A stretch of DNA of 64,000 nt. Origin: Firmicutes bacterium HGW-Firmicutes-9 (GTDB lineage: Bacteria > Bacillota > Clostridia > Christensenellales > CAG-138). Where the stretch lies: NCBI GenBank assembly GCA_002841395.1, contig PGZM01000008.1, positions 223,680 through 287,679 of the forward strand, in the 5' to 3' direction. The notes under the pieces are model-generated. The model worked only from the letters and a program-made list of their open reading frames with translations, was not told the origin of the DNA and did no database searches. Below, piece by piece: positions 1 to 9,046 of the stretch (position 1 is its first letter; the number at the start of each line of letters is the position of its first letter). Both the position numbers and the translations under genes were made by a program.

Positions 1-1713
1 TACCAGCGAGGTCTGAACAGAATATTGATATTGAAACACGTCATAATATGGATCGACCAGCATTAAACTGTCGTCCTGCCCGTGCAGCTGAATCAGAAAA
101 TCAGCGGCGGACGCAAACTGCAACGCGCCAAATGAAAGATTACCCTGATCGGGGATGGTATCCGCGGTGATGTAGATCGTGTCCTGCCCGAACTGCGCCG
201 CACCGAGATCGATCTTAAAGTATAGATACGTTTCGTCGCTCTGGACGCTCAGGCGAAGTCCGTTTGATTCGCTGACGACGTCGCTCTCGCTCCAGTCGTC
301 CGTTTTGCCGTCGATCCGCACCGCGAGGGTTTCGCCGGGATCAAACGCAAGCAGGCCAAAGCATTTTTCGGGGCTTTCCACGCTGTGCCAGTAGGGACGG
401 CGTTCCGTCTCTTCCTGATCCGTGGTGTTCCAGGTGCGTTTGAACCATTCGTCCTGCCAGGAGAAGATCAACCCTCCCATGCAACCGACATTGCGGATGT
501 CGTTCATCATGGAGACCAGCATCTCGCCCTGCGCCGCTTCCTCAATGTTGCCCTGATCAAACCCCGTTACCGCGTTGACGTGCGTCTTGCCGCGCGAGGT
601 TGGAATGCCGAACTCTGCGATCAGCACCGGCATGGTGTGGTAAGCGTCCAGTTCGGTGAGATACGCCAGATAGGGATTCGGGTTTTCGCCGGAGACGTAG
701 GCGGGATCGTAGCTCATCATATCGGGATAGTAGGGGTAGACATGGTAGGAGGCGAAGAACCCAGCGGTATACGCGCTTGTTGCCTTGATGTGCTCGACGT
801 CGAGGGTCACGGCGTCCTCCATGCTTGGGTTCGGCTCGCCGGGATGCGAGAGCGGATCGGCGGTCACCCAGCTGGTGATCGCGATCGGACGCTGCACGTT
901 ATAGCGGCTCTGCTCATAGTCGATCATGTATTCCTGCGCTTCGGCAAGAAACACTTCAAACGGCGAAGCGTTTTCCGTGACGACATAGGTGCCGGAAAAT
1001 GCGGTCTTGTCGGGATTCTGCTCGTTGGTACCGAGGATGAAATCCGCAGAAAACTCGATGCCGGGCAGATAACCGATTACATATTCCGAAACATCCGCGC
1101 GGTATTCGCCGCCCGCGTTGCCGGGCAGCTTTTCTACGGTTGCGTTGCCGTGGATGATGTCAATTGTATTGGAAAGATCGCGGTAGAAGATATCGATCAG
1201 TTCGGGATAGAACGCGTTACGATGCGCTTCAATGAGCTCCTCGTTCATGTAGATGCCCTGCATCAGATAGAGCGGCTGTTCGGCCTGCAGGTTATAGGTC
1301 AAAAGCGCGTGATAAAACCCCGGCATCTGCGGCACATAGACGCGGATGGTGTTTGCGTGGAGTTCGCCGATCAGCTGAAACCAACGCAGATAATCCTCCT
1401 GGGTGATACCGAATTCGCCCGGCCAGTAACCGGGCTTTGCCGCGCCGATATTGACGCCCTTGACATAGAAGGGAGAAAACGTTCCGTTTTCCTCGCGCAC
1501 GAGGAACGATTTACCCTCGACCCGCGATACCGAGCCGTAATAGCCGGGCGTTGGAAACGGCGTTGCGGTGGGTTCAGGCGTCGGTTCTGCCGTCGTTTCG
1601 AGAGTAGGCGTTTCGACCGGCGCAGGCTTGGCGGGGGAGCAGGCGGCAAGCCCAAGGAGGCAAAACAGCGTCAGTCCCAATGGTATCAGAAATCCTGTGC
1701 ACATGCGTTTCAT
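1..1713 (-). CDS. Lipoprotein with glycoside-hydrolase-like TIM-barrel domain (3' end outside window)
   Basis: Reading the minus strand from ATG at 1713, the frame stays open to base 1 (571 codons), so the C-terminus is missing. An AGGGAGG ribosome site lies about 9 nt before the start. The protein begins with a lipoprotein signal ending in the lipobox LAAC at about residue 25, followed by a Thr/Pro/Glu-rich linker. The body resembles clan GH-A glycosidases: TNEQNP may hold the acid/base Glu and VLIAEFG the nucleophile Glu, with aromatic substrate-site-like stretches such as YHVYPYYPD. After about residue 490 a beta-rich segment begins that looks like a carbohydrate-binding module. It is probably a surface-anchored glucanase-like or glycan-synthesis accessory protein. 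The exact GH family cannot be assigned by eye. Confidence 0.75.
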   Translation of the reverse strand, partial: MKRMCTGFLIPLGLTLFCLLGLAACSPAKPAPVETPTLETTAEPTPEPTATPFPTPGYYGSVSRVEGKSFLVREENGTFSPFYVKGVNIGAAKPGYWPGEFGITQEDYLRWFQLIGELHANTIRVYVPQMPGFYHALLTYNLQAEQPLYLMQGIYMNEELIEAHRNAFYPELIDIFYRDLSNTIDIIHGNATVEKLPGNAGGEYRADVSEYVIGYLPGIEFSADFILGTNEQNPDKTAFSGTYVVTENASPFEVFLAEAQEYMIDYEQSRYNVQRPIAITSWVTADPLSHPGEPNPSMEDAVTLDVEHIKATSAYTAGFFASYHVYPYYPDMMSYDPAYVSGENPNPYLAYLTELDAYHTMPVLIAEFGIPTSRGKTHVNAVTGFDQGNIEEAAQGEMLVSMMNDIRNVGCMGGLIFSWQDEWFKRTWNTTDQEETERRPYWHSVESPEKCFGLLAFDPGETLAVRIDGKTDDWSESDVVSESNGLRLSVQSDETYLYFKIDLGAAQFGQDTIYITADTIPDQGNLSFGALQFASAADFLIQLHGQDDSLMLVDPYYDVFQYQYSVQTSLV

Positions 1714-2159
1714 GATCGTCTGCCTCCCTGAATCGATGTTACTTTGTGATTGCTGTGTAAATATACGTGAATCAGCCAAAACATGCAAAAATCAATCAAA
1801 ACAATAGAGATGGGTTTTCAAGCGTAATAGTTAGCATATTATATAGTAATCATTCTATTTGTTACTTCGTGCGCCGTCAATCACGGGTTTCATATTGACC
1901 GTATATTCAATAACAGCTGGCACATATGCATACGCAATATTGTTGTGAAGCGCTTTCGCCGTAATTTCGAGAAATGTCGCTTTTATATTGCGCAAAATGC
2001 ATATATTGCAAAAAAAGATTCTTACGCACAAAGTTGGTTTTTATGACAACATATCATCGAAATCCGTTGCATTTTTTTGTTTTGCTAGTGTATGATGATA
2101 GAAAGTAACAAATCTGTAACTTACTCGACTTCACCCAACTGCATACGAGGTTGAGGCAT
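1714..2159. other. Divergent intergenic region
   Basis: This 446-base AT-rich spacer separates two divergent genes and holds no convincing gene. A near-palindrome, GTGAAGCGCTTTCGC at about 1945-1959, resembles a LacI/CcpA-type operator but does not match a canonical cre site exactly. A promoter for the rightward gene is listed separately. The leftward gene must also have its promoter here, but I could not pick one with confidence. Confidence 0.5.
2067..2096 (+). promoter_or_regulatory. Candidate sigma-A promoter of the orphan sugar-binding lipoprotein
   Basis: TTGCAT (2067-2072) and TATGAT (2091-2096) are separated by 18 nt, about 60 nt upstream of the ATG at 2160. The match is reasonable but not perfect, and no experimental support is available. 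Confidence 0.45.
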
Positions 2160-3470
2160 ATGACATTCAAACGTATTTTCGCGTTTCTCTTGGCGGCGTT
2201 TGTGGCACCATGCTTATTTTCTTGTACCGTTTTTCGGCAACAGCCAGTCGAGGACGAGACGCAGTCACTGAAGCAGGAGAAAGCCATCTCATTTCGCATC
2301 ACGTGGAAAGACTATTCTGGTCGCGGACAGGCAATCTGGAAAATCGTGGACACGTACAACCAGCAATCAGAGCAGGATGCAGTCGTGCAGGTCGTCAGCG
2401 GGGATGAAGATCTGGACGCGATTGGCGCGCTGCTCGAGACAGAGCAGGATATGGTGTTTGTCTTGCCGTATCGGTATGTGGCCTATTTCGGTAGCCTTGG
2501 CTTGCTGACCGATTTGACCGGTTCGTTTACGCAGGAAGAGAACGCCTTTTATCCGAAGGTTTGGGAACTTGGCAAAGCGGACGGTGTAACATACGGCATC
2601 CCGTGGCTTGGGCACTCGATGTGTCTGCTGTATAACAAGACGTTGCTGAAGAAAGCGGATGTCGATCCCGCGTCGATTACGAGCCTGGATGCGCTGGCAG
2701 ACGCCATGACGATCATAGAAGAAAAGACCGAGGCAAAGGGAATCGGGCTGGTCGGCGCGGACAGCAACGACGTCTCGTGGATGGTAAACCAGTTTATCTA
2801 CGGCTTCGGCGGAAAGCTGGTCAACGAGGCGGGCGATCGCGTGGCGATCAATTCGCCGGAATCCATCGCCGCCATCGAGTATTATCGCGATGTGCTGGGC
2901 GCGCATGCGCCGTCGTCGTGGACGATTGACACCGGCGTTGAGGTGATGGAACACTTTCTCAAGCAGGAGGTAGCGTTTGAGATTCAGGGCATCTGGGGCG
3001 TGACGGATGTGCTAAAAAACGGCTCGCCCTTTGAAGTCGGCGTGATTCCGCTCAAGCAGATCGGCATCTGCTCCGAAATCGGGCCGATGATGCTCGTCAT
3101 CCCCAAGAACATGAGCGACGAAGCAAAAGCGAGGGCGACGGACTTCATCCGGTACATGATCTCCATGGATGCGCAGGAGGCCATTCTAAACGGCGAATTC
3201 AGCCCCGAGCACGATGCATATTATCCCTTCCGCACGCCGATTCGCGATGACATGGCGGACACGCAGATGCTGCGGATGAATCCCGTGTATCAGGTGTTTA
3301 TAGAAGGCTTTGAGAATCCGAGCATCGATGTACCTGTGCCGAAGTGGCAGACGATCAAAAAGGAGCTGTATGAACCGGGATTGCACAGCGTGATGATCGG
3401 TGCAATATCGGTTGAAACATTTTTAGCGATGATCGAAACAAACGGAAATCAAATCTTAAATGGCGAATAA
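2160..3470 (+). CDS. Orphan ABC-type sugar-binding lipoprotein
   Basis: A 436-residue extracytoplasmic solute-binding protein of the sugar-binding family 1 type. The N-terminus is a signal peptide with lipobox LFSC at about residues 19-22. The mature part has the usual SBP features: a DxDAIGALLETEQ-like segment, GIPWLGHSMCLLYNK, and a late FIRYMISMDAQEA helix. The open frame extends nine bases upstream to a TTG at 2151, but AGG at 2148-2150 gives good 9-nt spacing only to the ATG at 2160. No permease or ATPase gene is adjacent. Instead a c-di-GMP phosphodiesterase and a hybrid sensor kinase follow on the same strand, which suggests a sensing role rather than transport. The ligand is unknown. 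Confidence 0.85.
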   Translation: MTFKRIFAFLLAAFVAPCLFSCTVFRQQPVEDETQSLKQEKAISFRITWKDYSGRGQAIWKIVDTYNQQSEQDAVVQVVSGDEDLDAIGALLETEQDMVFVLPYRYVAYFGSLGLLTDLTGSFTQEENAFYPKVWELGKADGVTYGIPWLGHSMCLLYNKTLLKKADVDPASITSLDALADAMTIIEEKTEAKGIGLVGADSNDVSWMVNQFIYGFGGKLVNEAGDRVAINSPESIAAIEYYRDVLGAHAPSSWTIDTGVEVMEHFLKQEVAFEIQGIWGVTDVLKNGSPFEVGVIPLKQIGICSEIGPMMLVIPKNMSDEAKARATDFIRYMISMDAQEAILNGEFSPEHDAYYPFRTPIRDDMADTQMLRMNPVYQVFIEGFENPSIDVPVPKWQTIKKELYEPGLHSVMIGAISVETFLAMIETNGNQILNGE

Positions 3471-3546
3471 TCAGATGCTTCTGTTATAAACACACAGTAA
3501 TTAAATCAGATCCGGCGATCGAACGGATGACAAGGAGCGCCACACG

Positions 3547-4620
3547 ATGAAGATTTTAATCGCAGATGATTCGCAAACCGATGTCGCCATCATTGGCAGC
3601 ATTTTGTCGGACTACGAGTTGTTCTACGCTTTCGACGGTGTAGAGGCGCTGGAGCAGCTCGATAAGAACCCCGGAATTGACATCCTGATTCTCGACATCA
3701 ATATGCCGCGCATGAACGGCTTTGAAGTGCTGGAACGTCTCCAACTCAATGAGCACCGGACAAATCTCGCCGTTCTCGTCCTGACCAACTTCGACGAGAT
3801 CGACAACGAAATGCGCGGGCTTGATCTGGGCGCGGTGGACTACATCCGAAAGCCGCTCAACATCCGCTCGCTCCGAAAACGCGTCGAGCTGCAGATCAAA
3901 CTCAAAAATGCGCGCGACGAGCTGGAACACCAGAACAGCATTCTGGAAAAACGCGTGCAGGAGCGCACGCGCGAAAGCGTGCTCACCCGCGACGTGACCA
4001 TTCACGCTTTGGTGAGCCTGCTGGAGGTGCGCAACATCGAGTCGAGCAACCACACCAAACGCACGCAGCTGATGATGCGCGCGCTGTGCAACCATCTGCG
4101 CACAAAGCCGATGTTTGCAAACATTCTGACGGAGAGCTATTCTGCGGAGCTGTTTGACACAACCCCGTTGCACGACATCGGAAAGGTCGGCATCCCCGAC
4201 CACATCCTGCTCAAACCAGACAAGCTGACGACCGAAGAGTTTGAGATCATGAAAAAGCACACGACCTACGGCGTGGAGGCACTCCGATGCATGGGGCCGG
4301 AAAGCGACAGCCTGCCGTTTATCCGCACCGCCGCGGAGATTGCGGGCGCGCATCACGAGAAGTTTGACGGAACGGGATATCCTGCGGGACTTTCGGGCAA
4401 GGATATTCCGCTTGCCGGGCGGCTGATGGCAATCATCGACGTATATGACGCGCTGGTCAACAAACGCGTCTATAAACCCGCGTTCTCTTATGAGGCTGCG
4501 CATGAGATTATGGTCACCAGCCGCGGATCACATTTTGATCCGGAGCTTCTGGATGCGTTTTTCGAGATCGATGCGGAAATTCGCAACATTGTGGAAAGCT
4601 TTGCACAGCAGCATTCCTGA
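3547..4620 (+). CDS. Response regulator with HD-GYP c-di-GMP phosphodiesterase domain
   Basis: A 357-residue cytoplasmic protein. Residues 1-115 are a receiver domain with acidic pair D7/D8, phospho-acceptor D50 (LILDINMP) and a Lys near 101 (IRKPL). A short coiled coil follows (about 115-145), then an HD-GYP domain. The HD-GYP signature is complete: HDIGKVGIPD from about residue 209 and HHEKFDGTGYP from about 269. Intact HD-GYP domains usually hydrolyse c-di-GMP, so phosphorylation of D50 probably controls c-di-GMP breakdown. The gene lies between the orphan binding protein and the hybrid kinase, ending 12 nt before the latter's ATG, so the kinase is the obvious partner. Confidence 0.92.
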   Translation: MKILIADDSQTDVAIIGSILSDYELFYAFDGVEALEQLDKNPGIDILILDINMPRMNGFEVLERLQLNEHRTNLAVLVLTNFDEIDNEMRGLDLGAVDYIRKPLNIRSLRKRVELQIKLKNARDELEHQNSILEKRVQERTRESVLTRDVTIHALVSLLEVRNIESSNHTKRTQLMMRALCNHLRTKPMFANILTESYSAELFDTTPLHDIGKVGIPDHILLKPDKLTTEEFEIMKKHTTYGVEALRCMGPESDSLPFIRTAAEIAGAHHEKFDGTGYPAGLSGKDIPLAGRLMAIIDVYDALVNKRVYKPAFSYEAAHEIMVTSRGSHFDPELLDAFFEIDAEIRNIVESFAQQHS

Positions 4621-4632
4621 TTGGAGCATAAT

Positions 4633-7566
4633 ATGAAACCGATCAAATGGATGGCATGTTTTTTGGCTGTCCTCTGCGTGGCGGCTCTGCTTGTTGCGCC
4701 GGTTGCGCATGCAGAGGATAACACGCCGCAGCCAAAGATTCCGTTGACTGCGGAAGAGGAAGCGTTTATTCGCGAGCACCCCGTGATTCGCCTCGGCGTT
4801 GACCCGACGTTTGTGCCGTATGAGTTCATCGACACCGACGGAGAATATAAGGGAATCGCCGCGGACTACATCGCGCTGATCTGCGAAAAAACCGGGTTGC
4901 TGATGGAAGTGAAAAAGGGGCTGACATGGACCGAAGCGTATGAAAAAGCGGTCAATGGAGAGCTGGATGTATTACCCTGCGTTGCACAAACCGCTGAACG
5001 TGAGCGGTATTTTTTATTTTCGGATACGTACTTTTCGTTCCAGCGAGCGGTGTTCATCAATGAGGACACCAAAGATATCAAATCGTTTTCCGATCTCTCC
5101 GGCCAGACCGTCGCGGTTCAACTGAACAGTTCGCACCATAGCTACATGAAGCAGTTCACGGACATCAAGCTGAGCGTTTATCCGACGGTGGAGGCGGGGC
5201 TGCGCGCGGTTTCCAACGGAACCGAGATCGCGTTTATCGGTAATTTTGCTACCTCCAGCTATCTTGCAAAATCGCTCGGTATCTCTAACCTGAAATATGT
5301 GCCGATTGATGAGGGTACGGTTGACCCCGCGCAGTCGCTCCACTTCGCGGTGCGCAAGGATTGGCCGGAGCTGGTGAGCATCATCAACAAAGCGCTGGCC
5401 AGCATCACCACGCAGCAAAAGACCGAAATACAGAACAAATGGATCAATGTGGAAGGCGCGGTCGACTTTGGCTATGTACTGCGCATCATCGGGATCGCGG
5501 TCGGCACGCTGCTTGCGGTGCTGCTTGTTTCCTATTTCTGGATCATACGCCTTCGAAAAGAAGTAGCGATGCGCAAACAGGCGCAGGAGGAGAGCACGCA
5601 GGCCAAAGAGGAAGCAATCGCCGCCAATCAGGTGAAGTCGCTGTTTCTTGCGCGCATGTCGCACGAGATACGAACGCCGCTCAACGCGATCCTCGGCATG
5701 GCGTATCTGATTAAAAAGACGGAGCTGACCTCCACACAGGGCATGTATCTCGACAAACTCACGCAGGCTTCGCGCAACATGCTCGGAACCATCAACGACA
5801 TCCTCGATTTTTCAAAGATCGAGGCGGGCAAGATCACGATTGAAAAGGTTTCGTTCGATCTGGATAAGACGCTCCAACGGATCATCAGCATCGAAAGCGT
5901 CAGGGTTGAAGAACAGGGGATTGAACTCGTCGTGGAGAAGAACCCCGATGTGCCGTCGATGTTCCTGGGCGACCCGCTGCGGATCGAGCAGGTGCTGCTC
6001 AACCTCATCAATAACGCGGTGAAGTTCACGGAGAGCGGTTCTGTCCGCGTGGTCATCACGGCGGAGGAGACGCAGGCGGCGGAGTGCGTGATTACGTTTG
6101 TCGTCAAAGACACCGGAATCGGCATGACGCAGGAGCAGATCGATCATCTGTTTATCGCGTTTGATCAAGGGGATAGCAGCATCAGCCGGCGCTTTGGCGG
6201 CAGCGGACTGGGGCTTTCCATCGTCAAGAGCCTAACGGAGCTGATGGGCGGAGAGGTGTCTGTCGCGAGTGAAAAGGGCGTTGGCTCGGTGTTCACCGTT
6301 CGCCTTCCGCTCACGGTTGATCTTCCGCAGGAGGCGCAGAAGCGATCCTGCGCATCGCTGGAGTGCTTCAAGAAGATGCGTGCAGTCGTGCTTTTCCGCG
6401 TGGAACCCATGCGGCAGCAGCTGGAGGATTGTCTGCGCTCCTTTGGCCTGCAATACGAGCTGGTCGAGACAGAGCAGGCGATGCTTGCCAAGCTGGATGC
6501 GTCCTACTCAACCGAAGACAAGGGATATGATCTCGTCATGATCGACTATACGACGCCGCAGAATAACGGCATCGCGTTCTTCCAGAAGCTCAAGACCGAA
6601 CGCCGGATGAAGAGCACAAGCAAGTCGATCTTGTTTGTGCCGATGATGCGCGAGGACTTGTTCGACGAGTTGGAGTCGGCAGGGATCGATATCGGCATCA
6701 CCAAGCCGATCATTCCGTCCGTGCTGTACAACGGCATCATCGAGATATTGAACATCAAGCCAAAGGAAGAGAAGCGCGCGCTTAATTCAAAACAAAGAAT
6801 CGCGCCGCATCCATACCGGCTGCTGCTGGTCGAGGACAACAAGACGAATCAGTTTATCGCAAAGAGCATTCTGGAGCAGGCGGGGTTTGTGATGATCGTC
6901 ACATCCGACGGCGAGGAAGGTTACCAATACTTCGCGGCGCACCAGCAGGAGATCGATTTGATCCTGATGGACCTGCACATGCCCGTGATGGACGGCTACA
7001 CCTCGTCCGACCTGATCCGCAAGATCGATCAGGATGTGCCGATTGTTGCGATGACGGCGGATGCGATCTCCGGCGTGGAGGAGCTTTGCCAGAGTCACGG
7101 CATACGAAACTACGTCAGCAAGCCATTTGAACCCGATCAGCTGATCGAAACGCTGATATCGCTGCTCGGCGGCAAAACGCCGAAGATTTTGCCGGACGAG
7201 GAGAAAATGCCGGAAGAGACGGAGCAGGTTGTCGATTTTGCGGACGGCATCAAGCGCATGGGTGGAAGCAAGGAACTCTATCTGCGCGTGCTGCAATCGT
7301 TCGCCGCGGAAAGCGCGGGCGTGGCTGACCAGCTCAAAGAGGCGCTCGCCGCGGGCGATTTCGAGCGGGGCGAGCAGATCGTCCACAAGATGAAAGGCAG
7401 CGCGGGCAGCATCGGGGCAAAGAAGCTGCACGCGGTGTCGCTGGAGCTGCAGCAATCGCTCAAGGACAAGAACAGCTCTGCGATCCCGCCACAGATCGCG
7501 GCGTTCTATGATCGGCTCGACAAGACGCTAATCGCCTTGCAGGAGTTTGAAGAGCAAAACAAATAA
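4633..7566 (+). CDS. Hybrid sensor histidine kinase (SBP3 sensor, HisKA, HATPase, two receivers, HPt)
   Basis: A 977-residue membrane sensor kinase of BvgS/EvgS type. The order is: signal or TM segment (about 10-30); an extracytoplasmic SBP family 3 domain (about 40-270); one TM helix (about 280-302); HisKA with H344 (MSHEIRTPLNAI); HATPase with N-box near 457 and a G-rich box GGSGLGLSIV; a first, degenerate receiver (about 580-710); a second canonical receiver with D780 (LILMDLHMP); and a C-terminal HPt domain with H918 (HKMKGSAGS). The frame could start at a TTG at 4621, but GGAG at 4623-4626 is well spaced for the ATG at 4633. The HPt could pass phosphate to the neighbouring REC-HD-GYP protein. 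SBP3 sensors usually bind amino acids or small organic ligands. Confidence 0.93.
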   Translation: MKPIKWMACFLAVLCVAALLVAPVAHAEDNTPQPKIPLTAEEEAFIREHPVIRLGVDPTFVPYEFIDTDGEYKGIAADYIALICEKTGLLMEVKKGLTWTEAYEKAVNGELDVLPCVAQTAERERYFLFSDTYFSFQRAVFINEDTKDIKSFSDLSGQTVAVQLNSSHHSYMKQFTDIKLSVYPTVEAGLRAVSNGTEIAFIGNFATSSYLAKSLGISNLKYVPIDEGTVDPAQSLHFAVRKDWPELVSIINKALASITTQQKTEIQNKWINVEGAVDFGYVLRIIGIAVGTLLAVLLVSYFWIIRLRKEVAMRKQAQEESTQAKEEAIAANQVKSLFLARMSHEIRTPLNAILGMAYLIKKTELTSTQGMYLDKLTQASRNMLGTINDILDFSKIEAGKITIEKVSFDLDKTLQRIISIESVRVEEQGIELVVEKNPDVPSMFLGDPLRIEQVLLNLINNAVKFTESGSVRVVITAEETQAAECVITFVVKDTGIGMTQEQIDHLFIAFDQGDSSISRRFGGSGLGLSIVKSLTELMGGEVSVASEKGVGSVFTVRLPLTVDLPQEAQKRSCASLECFKKMRAVVLFRVEPMRQQLEDCLRSFGLQYELVETEQAMLAKLDASYSTEDKGYDLVMIDYTTPQNNGIAFFQKLKTERRMKSTSKSILFVPMMREDLFDELESAGIDIGITKPIIPSVLYNGIIEILNIKPKEEKRALNSKQRIAPHPYRLLLVEDNKTNQFIAKSILEQAGFVMIVTSDGEEGYQYFAAHQQEIDLILMDLHMPVMDGYTSSDLIRKIDQDVPIVAMTADAISGVEELCQSHGIRNYVSKPFEPDQLIETLISLLGGKTPKILPDEEKMPEETEQVVDFADGIKRMGGSKELYLRVLQSFAAESAGVADQLKEALAAGDFERGEQIVHKMKGSAGSIGAKKLHAVSLELQQSLKDKNSSAIPPQIAAFYDRLDKTLIALQEFEEQNK

Positions 7567-7585
7567 CGAATAAATTGGCGTAAAT

Positions 7586-7612
7586 AAGCGACCGCCTGAT
7601 GGCGGTCGCTTT
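7586..7612 (+). terminator. Intrinsic terminator after the hybrid kinase
   Basis: A perfect GC-rich stem (GCGACCGCC, 7588-7596; GGCGGTCGC, 7601-7609) with a 4-nt loop, flanked by AA/TT pairs and followed by TGTTTTTG. It sits between two convergent genes and may also act weakly on the minus strand. Confidence 0.85.
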
Positions 7613-7642
7613 GTTTTTGCGTGTTTTGTGAAATGATGTTTT

Positions 7643-9046
7643 TTACGAAACTGGATGGAGCTGCAGGGACAGCACAAACTCGCTGCCTTCGCCAACCGTG
7701 CTGCTGACGCGGATGTCGCCGTTGTGCGCTTTTGCGATGGCAAGCGCGATGGCAAGGCCGATTCCGCTGCCGCCCGTCTCTCGCGCGCGGGAAGGATCGG
7801 CCCGGTAGAATCGCTCGAAGATAAACGGCAGGTGCTCCGGCGCGATGCCGCAGCCGGTGTCCCGCACGGTGAGAACCGCACGGTCGTGTTCCGTTGTGGT
7901 CGTGATCGATACTGTGCCGCCCGCGGGGGTGAATTTCAGCGCGTTGTGCATCAGGTTGATGAGCACTTGGCCGATCTTGTCCCGATCCGCCTCTACAAAC
8001 GCCTGCGATCCTGCGCAGGTGAGGCTGACGCCTTTTTGCCGCGCAATGCTCTCGAAATTCTGAATCGTCTGTTGGCAGAGCTCTCTCAGATCAAACGACT
8101 CGGTGTTTAGGCGCAGGGATTCGGACTCAAACCTCGACAACGTCCCAAGCTCGTCAACCAGCTTATTGAGCCGGAGAACTTCCTCACGCATGCTGTTCAG
8201 GTGCGTTTCGTCCGCCGTCCAGACGCCGTCGATCATCGCCTCGACCGTGCTTTGCAGCGTGGTCAGCGGCGTGCGCAGCTCGTGCGCCACGTCCGCGGTG
8301 AGCCGCTTTCGCAGCGTTTCCTGCGTTTCCAGCGAGGCAGCGAGGCTGTTGACCGAATGCGAAAGCGCGACGAGTTCCGCCGTATTTTCCGCGTGGGTGA
8401 GGCGATCACTGTAGTTACCCTCCGCGATTTTGCCCGTCGCGGCGATGACGTCCGTAATCGGTTTACTGAGCCTACGCGCAAGATAGGCCCCGAGCAGCAC
8501 GCATGCACCGAGGGATACGGCGCCCGCGATGAGCAGGATGCGGTTGAGCGAACTCAAAAACTGCAGGTCGGCCTCGTTAAAGTAGAACGGGCCGTAGTAG
8601 CCGACGACAACCGTTCCTACCTCGGCGCCGTTCACGACGGCGGGGAAGCTCTGCTCCTCATATCCGCCCTGGAAATTCGCCTGATAGGACTGCATGTTTT
8701 GCGCCATGTTCTGAAGAATTCGCAGACACATGCCGTTGTTATGCACCTGCGCGTCCCAGACGACCTGCCCGTTCGTGTCTTCGACGCGCAGAATCAAGCC
8801 GTCGATCAGCAGCGCCATACCGGTTTCATCGAGGCTGGAGATGCTCCATTGTTCGCCGGAGCGCACATACAGATCGGTCACCTGATTGACGGTCTTGTTG
8901 ATCGTCTGATTCAGACGCGCGGTGGCATAGTCCTCGAATTGCTTTCCGAGGGAAACATTGGCAAACAGCCCGACGAACGCGAGCGACAGCAGCGCGATCA
9001 TCAGGAAGGTGATGGTCAGTTTTTTGCGTAACGAAATCGGATTCAT
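7643..9046 (-). CDS. Sensor histidine kinase of the copper-operon two-component system
   Basis: A 467-residue membrane kinase of the classical EnvZ/BaeS type. TM1 (about 8-29) and TM2 (about 168-190) flank an extracytoplasmic domain of about 140 residues. HAMP follows, then HisKA with the phospho-His in VAHELRTPLTTLQ, then HATPase with NLMHNALKFTPAGG and a glycine-rich ATP lid (GGSGIGLAIA). The start has a strong GGAGGAG ribosome site and overlaps the response-regulator stop by 4 nt, so the two are translationally coupled. As the last gene of an operon with a copper ATPase it may sense copper or cell-envelope stress, like CusS. The sensor domain has no obvious metal-binding motif, so that is inference. 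Confidence 0.9.
   Translation of the reverse strand: MNPISLRKKLTITFLMIALLSLAFVGLFANVSLGKQFEDYATARLNQTINKTVNQVTDLYVRSGEQWSISSLDETGMALLIDGLILRVEDTNGQVVWDAQVHNNGMCLRILQNMAQNMQSYQANFQGGYEEQSFPAVVNGAEVGTVVVGYYGPFYFNEADLQFLSSLNRILLIAGAVSLGACVLLGAYLARRLSKPITDVIAATGKIAEGNYSDRLTHAENTAELVALSHSVNSLAASLETQETLRKRLTADVAHELRTPLTTLQSTVEAMIDGVWTADETHLNSMREEVLRLNKLVDELGTLSRFESESLRLNTESFDLRELCQQTIQNFESIARQKGVSLTCAGSQAFVEADRDKIGQVLINLMHNALKFTPAGGTVSITTTTEHDRAVLTVRDTGCGIAPEHLPFIFERFYRADPSRARETGGSGIGLAIALAIAKAHNGDIRVSSTVGEGSEFVLSLQLHPVS

Noticed and set aside
385..1731. 448-codon plus-strand open frame over the left-edge lipoprotein gene
   Set aside because: The minus strand encodes a clear signal peptide, lipobox and glycosidase-like motifs over the same bases; the plus frame has no domain and arises from codon bias.
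1945..1959. CcpA cre site
   Set aside because: The palindrome GAAGCGCTTTC is similar, but the TG/CA ends are not at cre spacing, so I only note it as an operator-like sequence.
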